The position numbers and the translations under genes are program-made. A model generated the notes under the pieces. That model had not been told where the DNA came from and did no database searches. It saw only the letters and a program-made list of their open reading frames with translations. Below are positions 59,068-64,000 of a stretch of 64,000 bases of DNA, piece by piece. Origin of the DNA: Candidatus Eiseniibacteriota bacterium (GTDB lineage Bacteria > Eisenbacteria > RBG-16-71-46 > CAIMUX01); contig JACKCR010000002.1 of the NCBI GenBank assembly GCA_020633975.1, forward strand, positions 1,922,001 to 1,986,000. The letters run 5' to 3'. Position 1 is the stretch's first letter. Each line of letters opens with the position of its first letter.

Positions 59068-60594
59068 TCAGGATTCCGCAGACTGCGGGTTGCCGGTCAT
59101 CCGTCCCGATTCGGACGCACGTTCCTTCACCGCTCCAAGCAGCCCCTTGGGGCCACCGGACCCGGAGTCCTCGTGCGGGGTCGGGCCGTGTTTGATCTTT
59201 CGGTCGAGCACGAACACCCAAACCGCGGCGAGACCGAGATAGATGAGTCCGAACCCGATGATCGAACCGAGAACCTGACTCGCCCGAACGGTCGGACTCA
59301 CGGCATCGAGAGTGCGCAGGCCGAGCGTCTCGTCGTACTCCACGACACCACTAGGACCGACGACGACGTCTCCGTTCGCCGTCCACTCGACGGGTGGATG
59401 GACGATCCAGGGTTGTCGCCCCACCTCGGCCGCCACCCAACCCAGCTCGTTCGACACGACCGGTAGAATGACCGCGAAGACGAAGACCCAAAGAAGCCAT
59501 CTTTGCTCGTAGAGCTTCCCGCGCCATCGAAGGAAGGACGAGAGGAGAGTCAGACCGATGAAGAGCATCCCGAGCGAAATCATCACATGATAGCTCGCGA
59601 ATGAGGGACCGAGCGGCGGACGATCCTCTTCCCGGAACCGGTCCAATCCGACCACCGTCGCATTCGGGTCCTGGAAGAGGAGCATGCTGAGTCCACCGGG
59701 GACCGCGATGTTCATCCTGACCGTCTCGGACTCTGCATCCGGTATCCCGAACAGCGACATGTCGGCCGGACCGGTCTCGAAGTGCCCCTCGAAGGCCGCC
59801 ATCTTGGCGGGTTGATGCTCGTAGACGCTGTCGGCCTGGAAGTGGCCGGAAACGAGCGCAGCAAGCGACGCCACGGTCGCGAGAACGAGGGCTCCGTCGA
59901 ACGATCTGCGTGCGAACTCCTCGTGACGTCGCTTCAGCAGGTACCAAGCCGAGATCGACATGACGAAGAACGCGCCCATGATGAACGCACCGATCCAAAC
60001 GTGGACGAGCCGGTGCACGGTCGAAGGATTGAAGACCATAGCCCAGAAGTCGACGATCTCCGCCCGCATGAGCGGGGCTCCGTCCTTCATCACCTCCACG
60101 CCGTCGCGTATGACCGGAACGATGTGGTGTCCGGCGGGAGTCTGCTGCCAGCTGTTCGCGACCACGATCCAGACGGAGGAAAAGATCGAGCCGAGCGCCA
60201 CCATCAAAGTGGAGAAGAAGTGCATGCGCGGCCCGACTCTGTCCCAACCAAAGACGAGAACGGCCAGGAACCCGGACTCGAGGAAGAACGCGAAGATTCC
60301 TTCGGCCGCGAGTGCGGACCCGAACACGTCTCCGACGAACCGTGAGTAGGTTGCCCAGTTCGTCCCGAACTGGAACTCCATCACGATCCCGGTCGCGACA
60401 CCGATCGCGAAGTTGAGCGCGAAGATCTTGGTCCAGAACCGCGCGGCGGTGTCATAGATCGCCTTCCCTGTCCGGAGGTGGGAGCCCTCGAGCCAGACGA
60501 GGACGACACCCATGCCGATCGTGAGCGGCGGGAAGATGTAGTGGAACGCGATGGTCAACGCGAACTGGAGTCGTGAGAGGAAAACGGCATCCAT
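59068..60594 (-). CDS. cydA: cytochrome bd quinol oxidase subunit I
   Basis: 508 residues, about nine transmembrane helices. Heme ligands and family blocks are present: His18 in IAFHYIFPP (heme b595), [14 protein letters not shown] (the b558 His) and a quinol loop with [11 protein letters not shown], then [10 protein letters not shown]. The Q loop is short, as in the CIO-type (cyanide-insensitive) subgroup. Start 60594 has GAGGAG seven bases upstream; the frame is open to 60687 without signal. Divergent from the DNA ligase gene, with a 152-base shared region. A bd oxidase implies life at low or changing oxygen tension. Confidence 0.96.
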   Translation of the reverse strand: MDAVFLSRLQFALTIAFHYIFPPLTIGMGVVLVWLEGSHLRTGKAIYDTAARFWTKIFALNFAIGVATGIVMEFQFGTNWATYSRFVGDVFGSALAAEGIFAFFLESGFLAVLVFGWDRVGPRMHFFSTLMVALGSIFSSVWIVVANSWQQTPAGHHIVPVIRDGVEVMKDGAPLMRAEIVDFWAMVFNPSTVHRLVHVWIGAFIMGAFFVMSISAWYLLKRRHEEFARRSFDGALVLATVASLAALVSGHFQADSVYEHQPAKMAAFEGHFETGPADMSLFGIPDAESETVRMNIAVPGGLSMLLFQDPNATVVGLDRFREEDRPPLGPSFASYHVMISLGMLFIGLTLLSSFLRWRGKLYEQRWLLWVFVFAVILPVVSNELGWVAAEVGRQPWIVHPPVEWTANGDVVVGPSGVVEYDETLGLRTLDAVSPTVRASQVLGSIIGFGLIYLGLAAVWVFVLDRKIKHGPTPHEDSGSGGPKGLLGAVKERASESGRMTGNPQSAES

Positions 60595-60688
60595 CGAACA
60601 CTCCTCACATCGATCGGGGCGGAGAGGTCGGTCTGGAGAAACGGAGCACCATACCTGATGGAGACCCGTTCCTCCAGACATCCGCAAC

Positions 60689-60718
60689 TTGACGATTCCT
60701 TATCTCCAGAACGAGGAT
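60689..60718 (+). promoter_or_regulatory. candidate promoter of the DNA ligase gene
   Basis: TTGACG (60689-60694), an 18-base spacer and GAGGAT (60713-60718). The -35 is good, the -10 weak (three of six). Predicted start near 60725, leaving a leader of about 22 bases with GGAG before the GTG. Confidence 0.4.
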
Positions 60719-60746
60719 TGCGACAGGACCCAACCGTGGAGCAGAT

Positions 60747-62408
60747 GTGTATCTGAGAAATGTCGTCGATGCGTCGAAGGATCTCGCCGAGACCCGTTCC
60801 CGCAAGAAGAAGGCCGAGCGGATCGGTGGCCTCTTGTCCGAAGCAGCCCACGCGGATCGAGGCGCGGATCGGGGAGACACCCCAGGAGCAGACAGTGGAG
60901 TGGTCCCTGCTCGTTCCGTGTCGACTGAGATCGCGGTCCTCGTGGGTCTCCTCTTGGGCAAACCTCGCCAAGGCAGGCTCGGCGTCGGGTACGCTGCGGC
61001 CTTCAGCGTCGACACACCTCCCGCCGCAACATCGTCCCTGACCACCGTAGATGTGGACGATGCGCTCACCCAGATCGCAGCGCTCGCGGGATCAGGTTCC
61101 CAGCAAGGGCGCAGCGAAGCACTGACTCGTCTTTTCTCCCGCGCCACCCGAGAGGAGCAGGAGTTCCTTCGCCGCGTGCTGACCGGCGAAGTTCGGCACG
61201 GGGCGCTGGAAAGCCTCGTACTAGACGGCGTTGCGGCCAGCGCTGGAGTAAACGGAGACGCCCTCAGGCGTGCCGCAATGCTCACCGGTGACGTCGCGGG
61301 AACGGCGGCGCTCGCATTCTCGGGCGGAGACGAAGCGCTCGCTGCTGTCGGACTCACCCCGTTGACTCCGGTGCTGCCGATGCTCGCACAGACCGCGAAG
61401 ACTCCGGCCGACGCGATCTCCGCCGCAGGGCACGCGTCCGTCGAATACAAGCTCGATGGCATCCGGATCCAGGCGCATCGCAAGGGAGACCAGGTCGCGA
61501 TCTTCACACGCGCCCTCAACGAGATCACGGACCGCCTTCCCGAAGTCGTGCGCGTGATGAGAGCCCTCCCCGTCCACACGATCGTGCTCGACGGAGAGGC
61601 ACTCGGTCTCAGATCGAACGGGAGTCCGCTCCCCTTCGAGGAAACGATGAGTCGTGTGAGTTCGGAAACAGTGCGAGACGACGTTCCCATCCTTCCCTTC
61701 TTCTTCGACATCCTCCATGTCGACGGCCGAGACCTGCTCGACCGTCCCCTCACCGAGCGATGGTCCGAACTCGAACGATGCGTGCCTAGCGGGCATCTCG
61801 TCACACGGACCTGGACGGAAGACGGCGAAGAGGCGTTGTCGTTCCTCGAGCGCTCCAAGGCCGCTGGGCACGAAGGCATCCTGGTCAAGGGAAGCGCATC
61901 GACCTACGAGGCCGGGCGCCGCGGCGCGAAGTGGCTCAAGGTGAAGCCTGCGCACACACTCGACCTCGTCATCCTCGCAGCGGAGTGGGGCAGCGGCCGG
62001 AGAGAGGGCTGGCTCTCGAATCTCCACCTGGGCGCGCGGGATCCCGAGTCCGGCGGCTTCGTGATGCTGGGGAAGACGTTCAAGGGGCTCACCGACGAGA
62101 TGCTGAAGTGGCAGACGGAGCAGTTCCTCTCCCTAGAAACGCGGCGCACGAAGCAGATCGTCTACGTTCGCCCCGAGGTCGTGGCCGAGATCGCGTTCGA
62201 CGGCATCCAGCCCTCGCCTCGCTATCCGGCCGGAATGGCGCTCCGGTTTGCACGGGTCAAAGCGTACCGACCGGACAAGCCGGCGGATCAGGCCGATACG
62301 GTCGATACGGTTCGAGAGATCTTCCGGAGGAGCCGCGGCGAGTCGGAAGTAGACGAGTCGAACGAGGGCGAGTCGAACGAGGGCGAGTCGGGCACGGGCG
62401 ACTCATGA
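60747..62408 (+). CDS. ATP-dependent DNA ligase, archaeal-type
   Basis: 553 residues. An N-terminal helical DNA-binding domain (about 1-200), then the adenylation domain with Lys235 in EYKLDGIRIQ (AMP-accepting lysine, motif I), TRALNEITDRLPEV (motif III region), LDGEALG, GHEGILVKG (motif IV) and KWLKVK (motif V), and an OB-fold (about 420-530). Size and domain order match the archaeal/LigB-type nick-sealing enzymes rather than the NHEJ LigD fusion; no Ku or polymerase gene is near. It ends in an acidic tail built from 15-base units (ESNEG, 62355-62399). The GTG at 60747 has GGAG five bases upstream. Most bacteria rely on NAD-dependent LigA, so this is presumably an accessory repair ligase. 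Confidence 0.93.
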   Translation: MYLRNVVDASKDLAETRSRKKKAERIGGLLSEAAHADRGADRGDTPGADSGVVPARSVSTEIAVLVGLLLGKPRQGRLGVGYAAAFSVDTPPAATSSLTTVDVDDALTQIAALAGSGSQQGRSEALTRLFSRATREEQEFLRRVLTGEVRHGALESLVLDGVAASAGVNGDALRRAAMLTGDVAGTAALAFSGGDEALAAVGLTPLTPVLPMLAQTAKTPADAISAAGHASVEYKLDGIRIQAHRKGDQVAIFTRALNEITDRLPEVVRVMRALPVHTIVLDGEALGLRSNGSPLPFEETMSRVSSETVRDDVPILPFFFDILHVDGRDLLDRPLTERWSELERCVPSGHLVTRTWTEDGEEALSFLERSKAAGHEGILVKGSASTYEAGRRGAKWLKVKPAHTLDLVILAAEWGSGRREGWLSNLHLGARDPESGGFVMLGKTFKGLTDEMLKWQTEQFLSLETRRTKQIVYVRPEVVAEIAFDGIQPSPRYPAGMALRFARVKAYRPDKPADQADTVDTVREIFRRSRGESEVDESNEGESNEGESGTGDS

Positions 62409-62498
62409 TCTGAGGAGACGGCGCCCCCCTCGCTCGAACGCGTCTGGACCCTCTCTCACGACGCAGCAGCACGGTCGTCGCGGCACGTGACGTACCCC

Positions 62499-64000
62499 TC
62501 ACATGCGGAATCGGAGCGCGAGAATGTAGTAGCTCTCTGGGTAGGTCCAATCAGTGCCAACGTAGGTACCGTCGATCAGCCCTCCCCCATCGCTGCCGCG
62601 TCCCTCCCAGGAAGCCTCGATCACATACGGACGGCCAGCGGTTCCGTCGACCGAGAACTGCACATCCGCCCCGATGATCGCGTCGAACGGCAGGTTCTCT
62701 ACCTTCGCATGCTTCGACTTCACCAGCGCGTTCGGCCGCGTGTCGGTGTAGACGAAGTCGACGGACGCAGTTCGCGTGTCCGGACTCACTGATCCCGAGA
62801 AGGTGAGCGTTCGGACACCACCGTCTACGGTCTCTTCCATTCCTCCGGTAAAGCCAAAGCCGGTCCACTCCATCACTTGGAGGAGATGGTTGAGCGAGCT
62901 GTCCTCTCCGATCCACCACGGTTCGTACTGATGGGGCGCATAGAACGAGAAGTCGACCCGAGCCGTACGCCGAAGCGCAGCCATCCACTCGTCGTCGATC
63001 CCGATCGGGTAGGGCACACTCGAAGTGCCTCCACGAGTGACGACCACCTCGGACTCTCCCACCTGAACGCCGTTGGGTACGATGGCCGAGATCGCAAAGT
63101 CGACCCACTGCGTGATCTGCGCTTCGATTCCGCCGATCTCGAGGACTCCGTCTCCCTGCACTCCCCCGAAGTTCTGCCCTTGGACCGTGACCGGATCCCC
63201 GGCCTTGGCGTACGGAGGCGTGACCCCGGTGACGACGGGGACGCGCTCCACGAGGAGGTCACCCAGGTCCACGCGCTGACTCGTCGCACCCGTCCATGGA
63301 ATCTCGATGGCGACGTAGGCGGTGTCGCTACCTGCCACGACGCGCAGTTCACTCGGTCCGCCGAACACGTCCCCGACGAGCGAGAAGCGGCCATCCGCAC
63401 CGGTGGGAATGCTGGTCCAGCCGCCTTCGTACACCGTGCCGTCGATCCTCTTGATCGAGCGCGGGACATACCCCGACTGTGGATTGCCGCTCCCGTCGAC
63501 GAGACGTCCGGTGACGCTGTAGGACCATCCGGAACGCTGAAGCATCACACCGAACTTCTTCGCGTCCGGCCCCAAAGCCGTCTCGATCTCGTTGCGGAGC
63601 GCATCGATCCCGAGATGCCGCTTCGAGTAGAGCGCGAATACGTCGCTCCAGGGAAGGTCGACGACCGGCACCGGGACCATCTGACCGGACGTGAGGTCCC
63701 GCATTTGCGGCTCGCTCCGCACGAGCGTGGCGAGCATCACGGACGGGAACCCCTCGAGCCCAGGATAATCTCGGGTGAGCGGAGTGAAGCCCTGGAAGAT
63801 CGTGTACGGGTCGAGCAGGTCGAGCGAGCCGACTCCGCCCGTGAGGAAGTACTGCACGAGGTACGCGTAGTCCTCGACCATGTACGTGCGCCCCATCTCG
63901 TCGCGGATCCCGTGGCCGGAGAGAAGCGGCGCCTGTCCTTCGAGTGACGACTGCGCGTCGTCCCCAACGATCACATGGGTCAGGTAGTGACCTATCTCGT
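62499..64000 (-). CDS. C-terminal part of a secreted protein with IPT/TIG domain; probable metallopeptidase
   Basis: The frame runs off the window edge. The first visible residues are EIGHYLTH after a codon ending in AC, so the protein could read HEIGHYLTH, an HExxH zinc site; this rests on one unseen base. The visible part contains a catalytic-like region (to about 170 residues), a carboxypeptidase-regulatory-like insertion (SYSVTGRLVDGSGNPQSGYV), an IPT/TIG immunoglobulin-like domain (VTGVTPPYAKAGDPVTVQG), and a C-terminal beta domain. It lacks the FlgD-like tail of the other exported proteins and ends in YILALRFRM. Convergent with the ligase gene (90-base gap without clear terminator). Role: likely extracellular proteolysis; moderate confidence only for the peptidase call. 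Confidence 0.65.
   Translation of the reverse strand, partial: EIGHYLTHVIVGDDAQSSLEGQAPLLSGHGIRDEMGRTYMVEDYAYLVQYFLTGGVGSLDLLDPYTIFQGFTPLTRDYPGLEGFPSVMLATLVRSEPQMRDLTSGQMVPVPVVDLPWSDVFALYSKRHLGIDALRNEIETALGPDAKKFGVMLQRSGWSYSVTGRLVDGSGNPQSGYVPRSIKRIDGTVYEGGWTSIPTGADGRFSLVGDVFGGPSELRVVAGSDTAYVAIEIPWTGATSQRVDLGDLLVERVPVVTGVTPPYAKAGDPVTVQGQNFGGVQGDGVLEIGGIEAQITQWVDFAISAIVPNGVQVGESEVVVTRGGTSSVPYPIGIDDEWMAALRRTARVDFSFYAPHQYEPWWIGEDSSLNHLLQVMEWTGFGFTGGMEETVDGGVRTLTFSGSVSPDTRTASVDFVYTDTRPNALVKSKHAKVENLPFDAIIGADVQFSVDGTAGRPYVIEASWEGRGSDGGGLIDGTYVGTDWTYPESYYILALRFRM

Overview
The window is GC-rich, densely coded bacterial DNA with no tRNA, rRNA, CRISPR array, insertion sequence or phage gene that I could recognise. 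Several features point to a Gram-negative, uncultured lineage of the wider FCB neighbourhood (Eisenbacteria/Krumholzibacteria-like). These are a TonB-dependent receptor, a PorV/PorQ-type barrel, secreted proteins ending in FlgD-like/type-IX-like sorting tails, lipoboxes, a hybrid two-component system with a beta-propeller sensor, and cytochrome bd. The lineage placement is inference; the protein families are read from sequence.

Layout. 0-3 kb: the end of a possible c-type cytochrome, a strong terminator, then asnA and a glutamine synthetase (ammonia assimilation). 3-9 kb: a CarH-like cobalamin photoreceptor without a DNA-binding domain, an unknown lipoprotein, an RRM protein, a flavin monooxygenase and a membrane-anchored MsrB-MsrA fusion. 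9-15 kb: a large hybrid histidine kinase divergent from guaA, whose promoter suggests a leaderless mRNA. 15-22 kb: a secreted M36-type metallopeptidase, a WYL regulator, a VOC protein preceded by two identical palindromes, a short RecQ and a small secreted protein.

22-49 kb is the centrepiece: a carbohydrate utilisation locus arranged as two divergent operons around a LacI regulator and a consensus LacI-family operator. Leftward: LacI, a CBM9-like surface protein, a TonB receptor, a giant secreted FN3 protein, a PorV-like barrel and an exported GH144-type glucanase. Rightward: a cytoplasmic GH94 phosphorylase matching the C-terminal half of cyclic beta-1,2-glucan synthases but lacking the synthase half, a GH1 beta-glucosidase, a second GH144-type enzyme (lipoprotein), an ABC solute-binding lipoprotein, two permeases, and a large discoidin-domain (alpha/alpha)6-type hydrolase. 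The gene set and predicted locations fit a complete path for beta-1,2-glucans (including cyclic ones): surface cleavage, TonB import, periplasmic trimming, ABC import, then phosphorolysis and hydrolysis. An SGNH hydrolase lies antisense inside the rightward operon.

49-56 kb holds a second unusual unit: a MarR gene with its own palindrome, divergent from a five-gene operon in which every junction overlaps (GNAT acetyltransferase, ornithine/alanine-racemase-like PLP enzyme, sodium:solute symporter, alanine racemase, M20 amidohydrolase). It looks like uptake and interconversion of D-amino acids or N-acyl amino acids, and I know of no described system with this exact composition. 56-64 kb: two unknown genes, cydAB, an ATP-dependent DNA ligase and the C-terminal part of a secreted protein whose last visible residues resemble a zinc-metallopeptidase site cut by the window edge.
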